64,000 nt of DNA from Blastococcus haudaquaticus (GTDB lineage Bacteria > Actinomycetota > Actinomycetes > Mycobacteriales > Geodermatophilaceae), in the NCBI RefSeq assembly GCF_900230285.1, contig NZ_OCNK01000005.1, positions 124,001 through 188,000 on the forward strand, given 5' to 3'. Positions within the stretch are counted from its first letter, which is position 1. Every line of letters begins with the position of its first letter. Under the pieces are notes generated by a model that was given only the letters and a program-made list of their open reading frames with translations, was not told the DNA's origin and did not search any database. The position numbers and the translations under genes are program-made. Positions 18,461 through 26,325 of the stretch are shown piece after piece.

Positions 18461-19702
18461 GTGAGCTCCCACGCGCATTCCGCGACCGTCACCGTCACCG
18501 GCCACCTGATGGACACCGGGATCCTCGCGCGGATCCTCGACGACGTCCTGGAGTACGGCGGCGACTACCGGATCGAGAACCTGGACCTGGGCCGGCAGCA
18601 CGAGGACGCCTCGCGCGCCCTGGTCGAGGTCAGTGCCGAGGACGCGGAGCTGCTCGACCGCATCCTCATGCGCGTGCAGATCCACGGGGCGAACCCGGTG
18701 GACCCGGGCACCGCCCTCACCCGGCCCGCACCGTCCGACGGGGTCTTCCCCGACGACTTCTACTCGACGACCAACCTGGAGACCCTCGTCCGGCTCGACC
18801 GGGAGTGGCTGCGGGTGCGGCAGCCGGAGATGGACTGCGGCCTCGTCGTCTCGGACGAGGACGGGCAGGTCGTCGTCGCGACGGTGCCGGTCAGCGACGT
18901 GCGGGCCGGCGACGCGGTGGTCTGCGGCGCCCACGGCGTCCGCGTGGAGCTGCCCCCGCAGGCGCCGCGCGGCGAGGAGGACGACTTCGGCTTCATGTCG
19001 TCGGCGGTGTCCAGCGAGAAGCCGCAGGCGCTGCTGGTCCGCCAGATCGCCGAGCGGATGCGCGAGGTGAAGGCCGAGGGCAAGCGGATCCTGTGGGTGG
19101 GCGGCCCGGCGGTCGTGCACACCGGCGCCTCGCCCGCCATGGTGCGGCTGGTGCGCGCCGGCTTCGTCGACGTCCTCTTCGCCGGCAACGCGCTGGCCAC
19201 GCACGACATCGAGTCGGCGCTGTTCGGCACGTCCCTCGGCGTCGACCTCGCCAAGGGCTCCGGCGTGCCGCACGGCCACGAGCACCACATCCGGGCGATC
19301 AACACGATCCGCGCGGCGGGCTCCATCCAGGCGGCCGTCGACTCCGGCGTCCTGACCGGTGGCGTCATGCACGCGATGGTGGAGGCGGGCAAGCCGTTCG
19401 TGCTGGTCGGCTCGGTGCGCGACGACGGCCCGCTGCCCGACGTGTACACCGACGTGATCGAAGGTCAGCGGGCGATGCGCGCCCAGCTCCCCGACGTCGG
19501 CTTCGCGATCATGGTCGCCACGATGCTGCACTCCATCGCGACCGGGAACCTGCTGCCGGCGTCCATCCCGCTGGTGAGCGTCGACATCAACCCGGCGACG
19601 GTCACCAAGCTGGCCGACCGCGGCAGCGCCCAGGCGATGGGCATCATCACCGACATCGGTCTGTTCCTCGAGCAGCTGGCCCGCGAGCTCGCCCCGGAGT
19701 GA
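18461..19702 (+). CDS. TIGR00300/LOR-SDH family protein, predicted ornithine cyclodeaminase
   Basis: A 413-residue protein of the LOR/SDH conserved-region family. The N-terminal GHLMDTGILARILDDV and DLGRQHEDASRALVEV segments and the NAD-binding core (WVGGPAVVHTGASPAMVRL, GNALATHDIESALFGTSLG, VSVDINPATVTKLADRG) fit TIGR00300. An archaeal member (Methanococcus maripaludis) and the C-terminal half of cyanobacterial AgrE/ArgZ convert ornithine to proline and ammonia. The arginine-dihydrolase domain of AgrE is absent here. Family assignment is firm, while the reaction in this organism is inferred. Confidence 0.8.
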   Translation: MSSHAHSATVTVTGHLMDTGILARILDDVLEYGGDYRIENLDLGRQHEDASRALVEVSAEDAELLDRILMRVQIHGANPVDPGTALTRPAPSDGVFPDDFYSTTNLETLVRLDREWLRVRQPEMDCGLVVSDEDGQVVVATVPVSDVRAGDAVVCGAHGVRVELPPQAPRGEEDDFGFMSSAVSSEKPQALLVRQIAERMREVKAEGKRILWVGGPAVVHTGASPAMVRLVRAGFVDVLFAGNALATHDIESALFGTSLGVDLAKGSGVPHGHEHHIRAINTIRAAGSIQAAVDSGVLTGGVMHAMVEAGKPFVLVGSVRDDGPLPDVYTDVIEGQRAMRAQLPDVGFAIMVATMLHSIATGNLLPASIPLVSVDINPATVTKLADRGSAQAMGIITDIGLFLEQLARELAPE

Positions 19703-19709
19703 GGGGCGG

Positions 19710-20288
19710 CTACCAGCTCCGGAGCACGCTGCCCTTGGGCCCGGCCACCAGGGTCGCCGCCGGTACGTCGTCAGCCACGACGGCACCGGCCGCGACGACG
19801 GCGTCGCGGCCGATGCTGACGCCGGGCAGGATCGTCGCACCGGCACCGATCCACACGTTCTCCGCCACGTCGATGGGTGCACCGGTGAGGAACCGGCGCC
19901 TCTCGGCCGGGTCCACCGGGTGGCCCATCGTGATGAACGTGGCCTTCGGACCGACCATCACCCCTTCGCCCAGCCGGATGCCAGCGTAGTCCAGGAACGT
20001 GCAGCCCTGGTTGACGAAGACACGCTCCGCCAGGTCCAGGCGGAGGCCGTGGTCGGTGTAGAAGGGCGGGTAGATCGTGACGCCCGCCGGGACGGGCCCA
20101 CCCAGGATCTGCTCGAGCAGTGCCGTCCGGCCGGCCTCGTCGTCGAACGGGAGGACGTTGAGGCGAGAGGTCAGCTCCGTGACCCGGAGCACCCGCTCGT
20201 GCATCGCTCGGAACCCGGCTCCCAGGACTCGCTCGCCGCGCGCCAGGAGCTCCTGGTCGTGGATCGGCAGGAAGCGCTCGTCGGTCAT
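19710..20288 (-). CDS. Sugar O-acetyltransferase (maltose/galactoside acetyltransferase type)
   Basis: A 192-residue left-handed beta-helix acetyltransferase. An N-terminal helical cap (residues 1-60) precedes hexapeptide repeats such as GVMVGPKATF and NVWIGAGATILPGVSIGRDA. The catalytic histidine is in TMGHPVDPAERR, and the end is the usual VAGPKGSVLR. It acetylates a sugar hydroxyl from acetyl-CoA. It lies 15 nt downstream of the glucokinase gene on the same strand, so a sugar link is likely, but the acceptor is unknown. Confidence 0.88.
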   Translation of the reverse strand: MTDERFLPIHDQELLARGERVLGAGFRAMHERVLRVTELTSRLNVLPFDDEAGRTALLEQILGGPVPAGVTIYPPFYTDHGLRLDLAERVFVNQGCTFLDYAGIRLGEGVMVGPKATFITMGHPVDPAERRRFLTGAPIDVAENVWIGAGATILPGVSIGRDAVVAAGAVVADDVPAATLVAGPKGSVLRSW

Positions 20289-20303
20289 CGGAGATGATCC
20301 GGC

Positions 20304-21290
20304 CTACGCCTCGCCCTCGCGGACGGCCTGACGGACGAGGTCCGCCGCACCGACGATCCCGGCCTGCGGGCCGAGCTCGGCGACCACCACCCGAGGGCCC
20401 GGGCGGAAACCACGGCCGGGCAGCGCGCGCTCGAGCCGGCTCCGGGCGGGCGCGAGCACCATCTCGCCGAGCTTGCTCACCCCGCCGCCGATGACGACCA
20501 CCTCGGGGTCGAGGACGGCGGCGAGGTCCGCGATGCCCTGCCCCAGCCAGACGCCGACCTCGGTGACGAGCTCGAGCGCCAGCGGGTCGCCGTCGGCGGC
20601 TGCCCGGGCCACGTCCTCGCCGGTGAGCCGGTCCGGCTCGCACTCCACCCGCTCCAGCAGGCGCGCGGCGGCCGCCGGGGAGGTGCGGGCCACCTCGCGC
20701 GCGGTCTGGCCGAGCGCCGTCCCGCTGGCGTACTGCTCCCAGCAGCCCCTGTTGCCGCAGGCGCACAGCCGGCCGTCGGGGACGACGCGCATGTGGCCCC
20801 ACTCCCCCGCGACACCGTGCGAGCCGCGGCGCAGCCGCCCGTCGAGCACGATGCCGCCGCCGATACCGGTGCCCAGCGTGATCATGAGGGCGAGGTCGGC
20901 CCCCCGCGCTGCGCCGTACCGGTACTCGGCCCAGGCGGCGGCGTCGGCGTCGTTGCCGACCCAGAGCGGCCGCTGCAGGCGGGCGGCGAGGTCCTTGCGC
21001 AGCGTGGAGTTGCGCCAGGCCAGGTGCGGGCTGAACAGCACGGTGTCGCCGGTGCGGTCGAACCAGCCGGCGGCGCCGACGCCGACGCCGACCAGGTCGC
21101 CGTCGTGCCCGTCGGCGAGCTCCTCGACCACGGCGGCGATGGCGTCCTCGGTGTCGGAGACCGACGCCCCCGGCGTCGCACGCCGGGCGGTGGCCACGAT
21201 CGTGCCGTCGGCGGTGACGACGCCTCCGGCGACCTTCGTGCCGCCGATGTCGATGCCGAGAGCGGCCGGCCCGGCCGTCGGGTCCGTCAC
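20304..21290 (-). CDS. glk: ROK-family glucokinase
   Basis: A 328-residue ROK kinase with phosphate loop GIDIGGTKVAGGV, the sugar-site VGNDADAAAWAEYRYG, ITLGTGIGGGIVLDG, and the ROK zinc motif GHMRVVPDGRLCACGNRGC followed by WEQYASG. Actinobacterial homologues (Streptomyces GlkA) use ATP and take part in glucose repression. The GTG at 21290 overlaps the stop of the 109-aa gene, so the four minus-strand genes 22765-20304 read as one coupled operon. Confidence 0.92.
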   Translation of the reverse strand: MTDPTAGPAALGIDIGGTKVAGGVVTADGTIVATARRATPGASVSDTEDAIAAVVEELADGHDGDLVGVGVGAAGWFDRTGDTVLFSPHLAWRNSTLRKDLAARLQRPLWVGNDADAAAWAEYRYGAARGADLALMITLGTGIGGGIVLDGRLRRGSHGVAGEWGHMRVVPDGRLCACGNRGCWEQYASGTALGQTAREVARTSPAAAARLLERVECEPDRLTGEDVARAAADGDPLALELVTEVGVWLGQGIADLAAVLDPEVVVIGGGVSKLGEMVLAPARSRLERALPGRGFRPGPRVVVAELGPQAGIVGAADLVRQAVREGEA

Positions 21291-21616
21291 GCGATGTCGA
21301 TCCGCTGGACCGGCGCGGGTGGCTCGTTCTCCTGCCCGGCCTCCGGCGCGGGTGGCGCGGCCTGCCCCGCCTCGGCCACCGTGCGCAGGGCCGTGGCGGC
21401 CGTGGTGAGCAGGTCGGCCAGGGCCGCGGACACCTCCGGCCGCTCGCCGCGGACGACCGCCGCGACCTGGCAGACCGGGCACCACCGGCAGTCGCCGGAG
21501 TGCGCGGACGCGTCGGCTCCCGTTGCCTCGCCAGGAGGGGCGGCAGCGGCGAGATTGGTGCGCAGGGTCTCGACGAGGCGCTGCGCCTGGTCGATCCAGT
21601 CGGTTCCGGGAGTCAT
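21287..21616 (-). CDS. Small Cys-motif protein between ArsA-like gene and glucokinase
   Basis: A 109-residue protein. A helical N-terminus (WIDQAQRLVETLRTNL) precedes the motif GDCRWCPVCQVAAVVRGERP near residues 42-61. Its CxxCxxC cluster could bind zinc or be redox-active. An alanine-rich helix and a proline-rich tail follow. A small gene occupies the same position upstream of glkA in Streptomyces (SCO2127, linked to glucose repression), but homology is not shown here. ATG and stop both overlap their neighbours by 4 nt. Confidence 0.7.
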   Translation of the reverse strand: MTPGTDWIDQAQRLVETLRTNLAAAAPPGEATGADASAHSGDCRWCPVCQVAAVVRGERPEVSAALADLLTTAATALRTVAEAGQAAPPAPEAGQENEPPAPVQRIDIA

Positions 21617-22758
21617 GAGGTCCTTTCCTCGGCGCTGAGGAGGTCGGTGGGCCAGAGCTGGGGATCGGGACGGAAGCCGACCTCGAGGCAGGCGTCGGCC
21701 GTGCCGGGATCGGCGAGCCGTCCGCCGGTCACCTCGCAGCGGCGCAGCAGGGGGTCCAGCCGCAGCGAGCGGCGGACGCCCTGCACGGTCAGCACGAGGT
21801 CGTCGACCCAGCGGGTCAGCGTCACCGTGCCGTGCTCGGCGAAGGGCAGCGGCACGCGGAGCCGCCACGCCCCCTCGTGCCGCTCGGGTGCCGGCGGAGG
21901 GAAGCCGGTTCCCGCAGGCAGCTCCTCGGCCAGGAGGGCCGCGAGCGCGTCGGCCCCGTCCGGGGCGACGGCGAGCTCGTCCACCCGGCGCACCGGGGCG
22001 ATGTCGGCCAGTGCGCCCAGCGCCGCCTCCTGCTCCCCGGCGCGACGGGTGGTCCAGTCGTCCTCCCCCGGGAGCGGGAGCACCCGGCTGAGCACCGACG
22101 CGGCCCGAAGGCCGTGCAGGCCCAGCACGGTGGCCGCGGCGCGGAGAGCAGCCGCGGACCCCGGGCGGGGTGCCGCCACCAGGTGCACCCCGGTGCCGGT
22201 GGGGTCGGCGAGCCGGTCGGCAGCCAGCAGCGCCTCGACGACCGGTACGAGGGACAGCGCGGCGTCCACCGGCCCGCGGCGGACCGCACCCGAGGCGACG
22301 GCGGCCGTGCGGACGGCGCCCAGCGCGCGCATGCCCGGGGGCATCAACTGGTCCAGCCACCACCGCAGGGTGGCGGGAAGCCCCACGAGCGCCAGGGCGG
22401 AGTCGATCGGTCCGGCGTCGACGACCACGAGGTCCGCCTCGGCCCGCGCCAGCTCGGCTAAGAGCGCGAGGTCGGCGGCACCCGGCAGCGGGACGACGGA
22501 GGACGCGGGCGGCAGCGCGACCTGCGGCAGGACCGCGCCCACGGCGTCGGCGGCACCCGCCCAGACACCTTCGACGGCGCCCTGCGGATCGACGGTGGTC
22601 ACGGTGAGGCCCGGCTCGGCGGCGAGCGCGGTAACCGGCGGGGCCTGCCGGGAGAGCAGCAGCGTCCGGCGCCCGCTGCGGGCGACGCGGACGGCGGCCG
22701 CGGCGGCCAGGGTCGTGGTCCCGGCCCCGCCAGGACCGGTGACGAGAAGCGTGCGCAA
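21613..22758 (-). CDS. ArsA-family ATPase-like protein with substituted P-loop
   Basis: A 381-residue protein of the ArsA/GET3 family, corresponding by position to M. tuberculosis Rv2184c. The N-terminal loop reads TGPGGAGTTTLA, so the family pattern GKGGVGKTT has lost both its signature lysine (Pro9) and its Walker A lysine (Thr14). Asp in LVVVDAGPIDSAL and the C-terminal ArsA HSP20-like domain (WRLRVPLPFAEHGTVTL to the end) remain. ATP hydrolysis is therefore doubtful, and a scaffold or binding role is possible. It lies 6 nt after the SRPBCC gene. Confidence 0.82.
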   Translation of the reverse strand: MRTLLVTGPGGAGTTTLAAAAAVRVARSGRRTLLLSRQAPPVTALAAEPGLTVTTVDPQGAVEGVWAGAADAVGAVLPQVALPPASSVVPLPGAADLALLAELARAEADLVVVDAGPIDSALALVGLPATLRWWLDQLMPPGMRALGAVRTAAVASGAVRRGPVDAALSLVPVVEALLAADRLADPTGTGVHLVAAPRPGSAAALRAAATVLGLHGLRAASVLSRVLPLPGEDDWTTRRAGEQEAALGALADIAPVRRVDELAVAPDGADALAALLAEELPAGTGFPPPAPERHEGAWRLRVPLPFAEHGTVTLTRWVDDLVLTVQGVRRSLRLDPLLRRCEVTGGRLADPGTADACLEVGFRPDPQLWPTDLLSAEERTS

Positions 22759-22764
22759 CGCGGG

Positions 22765-23196
22765 TCAGCCCTCGACGCGCTTCTTGAGCTCCTTGAGAGC
22801 CGTGTCCAGGATGACCTTCTCGGCCTTGCGCTTGATCATCCCGAGCATGGGGATCGAGAGGTCGATGGTGATCGCGTAGGTGACCTCGGTGGCGCCGTCC
22901 CGCTCGGTGAGCGTGTAGGAGCCCTCCTGCCGCTTCTGCATCTGACCCTTGACCAGGGTCCAGGACACCTTCTGGTCCCCGTTCCAGGTGTAGTCGAGGA
23001 CGTAGTCGTCCTTCACCGCACCGGCGTCGAGGACGAAGTGCACGCGCTGCGCCCGGCCGTCGGGTCCGGTCTCGAGGACCTCGACCTTCTTCGCGGAGGC
23101 CACCCACTGCGGGTAGGCGCCGAAGTCGGCGATGACCGCCATGACGTCGGCCGCGGGCGCATCGACGACGATCGACTGGGTGGACTGGTCGGCCAT
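22765..23196 (-). CDS. SRPBCC (START-like) lipid/cyclase-fold protein
   Basis: A 143-residue SRPBCC-superfamily protein: SIVVDAPAADVMAVIADFGAYPQWV at the start is the hallmark of the polyketide-cyclase/dehydrase and CoQ-binding Coq10-like group, and a long C-terminal helix (LDTALKELKKRVEG) closes the hydrophobic cavity. It corresponds by position to Rv2185c and is the first gene of the SRPBCC-ArsA-like-small protein-glk operon, divergent from the acyl-CoA synthetase. It probably binds a lipid; the ligand is unknown. Confidence 0.85.
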   Translation of the reverse strand: MADQSTQSIVVDAPAADVMAVIADFGAYPQWVASAKKVEVLETGPDGRAQRVHFVLDAGAVKDDYVLDYTWNGDQKVSWTLVKGQMQKRQEGSYTLTERDGATEVTYAITIDLSIPMLGMIKRKAEKVILDTALKELKKRVEG

Positions 23197-23351
23197 GAGC
23201 AGCAGGCTAGCCGTTTCCCGACGTCCAGCGAGCCGGCGGTCCGGCTCTCTGCTACTCACGGGTAGGGATTACCACTAGATTCTGTTGCGACGTCCCTGAC
23301 CGGGGCCGGAGGCGACGGTGCCCCCGGACGGCGGGGAGGAGAGGACCAGGC

Positions 23352-25145
23352 GTGCGCGAGTTCAGCGTTCCCGCGACCACCGAGGTGGGTCCGGACGAGG
23401 CCATCCCCGACATGCTGACGGCCAACGTCGCCGAGCACGGCGACGAGGTGGGTCTGCGCCGTCGGGTGGACGGGCAGTGGCGCGACGTCACGTGGAAGCA
23501 GTTCGGCGAGGAGGTCCGCGGGGTCGCCAAGGGGCTGATCGCCGCAGGCGTCTCCGCCGGTGACCGCGTGGCCCTGCAGGCCAAGACCCGCTACGAGTGG
23601 ACGGTCTTCGACTTCGCCATCTGGACGGCCGGCGCCGTCGTCGTCCCGATCTACGAGACCTCCAGCGCCGATCAGGTGGCCTGGATCCTCTCCGACTCCG
23701 GTGCCACCGCCGTGGTCGTCGAGCGCGACGACCACGCGGCGGACGTCGAGTCCGTCCGCGACCAGGCACCCGACCTCCGGTCGGTGCACGTCATCGACGA
23801 CGGCGCCGTGGACCAGCTCGTCCAGGCGGGCAAGGACGTGCCCGACAGCGAGCTCGACGCGCGTCGCGGGACCCTCACGGCCGACAGCCTGGCCACCCTG
23901 ATCTACACCAGTGGCACCACCGGCCGGCCCAAGGGCTGCGAGCTCACCCACGGCAACTTCCTGTTCGAGATCGGCAACGGCATCACCCTGCTCGACCGCT
24001 TCATGGGCGTGCAGGGTTCGCTGCTGCTCTTCATCCCGCTGGCCCACGTGCTGGCCCGCGTCCTGCAGGTCGGGGCGGTCAAGAACCGCACCGTCATCGG
24101 CCACACGCCGGACGTCTCGAACCTCGTCCAGGACCTCGGCGAGTTCAAGCCGACCTTCGTCCTCGCCGTCCCGCGCGTGTTCGAGAAGGTCTTCAACAGC
24201 GCGAAGGCCAAGGCGGAGGGCGACGGCAAGGGCAAGATCTTCGACAAGGCCGCCCAGGTGGCCATCGACTGGTCCCGCGCGCAGGACACCGGCGGGCCGG
24301 GGCTCGGGCTCCGGGCCCAGCACGCCCTGTTCGACAAGCTCGTCTACGGCAAGCTGCGGGCGGCCCTCGGTGGTCGCTGCCTCGGCGCCATCTCCGGCGG
24401 GGCTCCCCTGGGCGAGCGCCTGGGCCACTTCTTCCGCGGCATCGGGGTCACCGTCTTCGAGGGCTACGGCCTCACCGAGACCACGGCCGCCGCGTCGGTC
24501 AACCACGACGAGGCCCTGCGCATCGGCACCGTCGGGCGCCCGCTGCCCGGCGTCGAGTTCCGGATCGCCGACGACGGCGAGGTGCTGATCCGCGGCGGCA
24601 TCGTCATGCGCGGCTACTGGAAGAACGACGACGCCACCAAGGAGGCCATCGACGCCGACGGCTTCTTCCACACCGGTGACATCGGTGAGCTCGACACCGA
24701 CGGCTTCCTCAAGATCACCGGGCGCAAGAAGGAGATCCTGGTGACCGCCGGCGGCAAGAACGTCGCCCCGGCCGTCCTCGAGGACCGGCTGCGCTCGCAC
24801 CGCCTGGTCAGCCAGTGCATCGTCGTCGGCGACCAGCGTCCCTTCATCGGCGCGCTGATCACCCTCGACGAGGAGGCCCTCCCCCAGTGGCTGGAGTCCA
24901 AGGGCAAGCCGGCCGACCAGTCGATCGAGCAGCTGCGTGAGGACCCGGAGCTCAAGGCGGAGATCGACGCGGCGGTAAAGGACGCCAACAAGGCGGTGTC
25001 CCAGGCCGAGGCGATCAAGAAGTTCACGATCCTCAGCACCGACTTCACCGAGGACAACGGGATGCTGACGCCGAGCCTGAAGCTCAAGCGTTCCGTCGTC
25101 ATGAAGGAGTTCGGCAACGAGGTCGAGAGCCTCTACACCCGGTAG
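23352..25145 (+). CDS. fadD15: Long-chain fatty-acid--CoA ligase (FadD15 type)
   Basis: A 597-residue AMP-forming acyl-CoA synthetase. It shows the ATP loop YTSGTTGRPKGCELTH, FEGYGLTETTAA, the TGD motif HTGDIGELD, the hinge ITGRKKEILVTAGGKNVAP, and a C-terminal lysine-rich region ending in ESLYTR. Length and the PimB neighbour match M. tuberculosis FadD15 (Rv2187). The GTG at 23352 follows GGGGAGGAGAGGA. It activates fatty acids for membrane lipid synthesis or degradation. Confidence 0.92.
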   Translation: MREFSVPATTEVGPDEAIPDMLTANVAEHGDEVGLRRRVDGQWRDVTWKQFGEEVRGVAKGLIAAGVSAGDRVALQAKTRYEWTVFDFAIWTAGAVVVPIYETSSADQVAWILSDSGATAVVVERDDHAADVESVRDQAPDLRSVHVIDDGAVDQLVQAGKDVPDSELDARRGTLTADSLATLIYTSGTTGRPKGCELTHGNFLFEIGNGITLLDRFMGVQGSLLLFIPLAHVLARVLQVGAVKNRTVIGHTPDVSNLVQDLGEFKPTFVLAVPRVFEKVFNSAKAKAEGDGKGKIFDKAAQVAIDWSRAQDTGGPGLGLRAQHALFDKLVYGKLRAALGGRCLGAISGGAPLGERLGHFFRGIGVTVFEGYGLTETTAAASVNHDEALRIGTVGRPLPGVEFRIADDGEVLIRGGIVMRGYWKNDDATKEAIDADGFFHTGDIGELDTDGFLKITGRKKEILVTAGGKNVAPAVLEDRLRSHRLVSQCIVVGDQRPFIGALITLDEEALPQWLESKGKPADQSIEQLREDPELKAEIDAAVKDANKAVSQAEAIKKFTILSTDFTEDNGMLTPSLKLKRSVVMKEFGNEVESLYTR

Positions 25146-25156
25146 GCCCTTCCACC

Positions 25157-25190
25157 GAGCCCTGTCCCGCGCATGCGCGGGACAGGGCTC
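25157..25190. terminator. Bidirectional terminator between fadD15 and pimB
   Basis: A perfect 16-bp inverted repeat (25157-25172 with 25175-25190) surrounds AT. It separates convergent genes, and its right arm contains the stop codon of the mannosyltransferase gene. Confidence 0.85.
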
Positions 25191-26325
25191 AGTGCTGTTC
25201 GGGGGCGAGCAGCCCTGCGAAGGTGGCCGCGATCCGGGTCCAGGACCAGCGCTCCTCCACCCACACGCGGCCGGCGGCGCCCATGGCGCGGGCGCCTTCG
25301 GGATCGTCGAGCAGCCTCACGACGGTGTCCGCGACGGCGGCGGGTGAGCGCGGGTCGACGACGTGGCCGGTGACGCCGTCCTGGACCGCCTCCGGGGCAC
25401 CGCCCGACGTGCCGGCGACGACGGGCCGCCCGCAGGCGGCCGCCTCGAGGAAGACCATCCCGAGGCCCTCGACGTCGAGGCCGGCCCGGCGGGTGCGGCA
25501 CGGCATGGCGAAGACGTCCCCGGCGGCGTAGTGCGCGGGCAGCTCGGCCGGGTCGACCGGGCCGGTGAAGACGACGGAGTCCGTCAGCCCCCGGGCCGAC
25601 ACCGCGCGTCGCAGCGAGGCCTCCAGCGGGCCACCTCCGACCAGGAGCAGCCGGGCGCCGGGATGCCGGGCCAGCACGCGCGGCCAACCGGCCACCAGGA
25701 CGTCCTGCCCCTTGCGCGCGACCAGCCGGGACACGCACACCACCACCGGCGCCTCCCCCAGTCCGTACCGCGCCCGCACGCCGGATCCGTCGGCGTCCGG
25801 CGTGAAGCGGTCGACGTCCACGCCCGGGGAGAGCTGGGCGAGGCGGGTCCGCCGGTCCAGGGCCGGGGCCAGCCGGCCGCGCGTGTAGTCGCTGATGTAG
25901 GTGACGACGTCGAGTTCCGAGGCGATGCGCTGCATGACCTGCCGGCTGCCCGGGAGCGCCACCCAGCCGGTCTCGTGACCGTGCGTCGCGCCCACCAGGT
26001 GGCCGACCCCGGCGTCCCGGAGGGCCGGGGCGATGAGGCCCAGCGGGGCGGCCGCGCCGAAGAAGGCGCTGCCGCACCCGTGCGCGCGGGCGAGCTCCGC
26101 CGCCGTCCGGGCGACCGCGCGGGTGGGCAGCAGCATCGTCGTCGGGTACCGGACGACGGGATACGGCAGCGCGGCGTCGTGGTCCTCCCAGCCCGGGGAT
26201 CGGGAGGCCAGCACCACGAGGGACTCCGGTGGCCGCCGGGCGAGCAGCGCGGCGACGAACGTCTGGATGCCGCCCTGGCGCGGCGGGAAGTCGTTGGTGA
26301 CGACGAGCGTCCGCGTCCCGCTCAC
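25189..26325 (-). CDS. pimB: GT4 glycosyltransferase, PimB-type mannosyltransferase
   Basis: A 378-residue GT-B enzyme. TNDFPPRQGGIQTFV at the start, GATHGHETGW, LSPGVDVDRFTPD, VSRLVARKGQDVLV and the EX7E motif in EGLGMVFLEAAACG match PimB (Rv2188c, 385 residues), which transfers the second mannose from GDP-mannose in phosphatidylinositol mannoside synthesis. The convergent acyl-CoA synthetase neighbour is the same as in mycobacteria. The GTG at 26325 overlaps the stop of the M48 protease gene. Confidence 0.88.
   Translation of the reverse strand: MSGTRTLVVTNDFPPRQGGIQTFVAALLARRPPESLVVLASRSPGWEDHDAALPYPVVRYPTTMLLPTRAVARTAAELARAHGCGSAFFGAAAPLGLIAPALRDAGVGHLVGATHGHETGWVALPGSRQVMQRIASELDVVTYISDYTRGRLAPALDRRTRLAQLSPGVDVDRFTPDADGSGVRARYGLGEAPVVVCVSRLVARKGQDVLVAGWPRVLARHPGARLLLVGGGPLEASLRRAVSARGLTDSVVFTGPVDPAELPAHYAAGDVFAMPCRTRRAGLDVEGLGMVFLEAAACGRPVVAGTSGGAPEAVQDGVTGHVVDPRSPAAVADTVVRLLDDPEGARAMGAAGRVWVEERWSWTRIAATFAGLLAPEQH

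Noticed and set aside
23197-23351. Operator GGTA-N5-TACC and a TAGATT hexamer in the SRPBCC-fadD15 gap
   Set aside because: The inverted repeat has only 4-bp arms and the hexamer has no matching -35, so the evidence is too weak for a feature.
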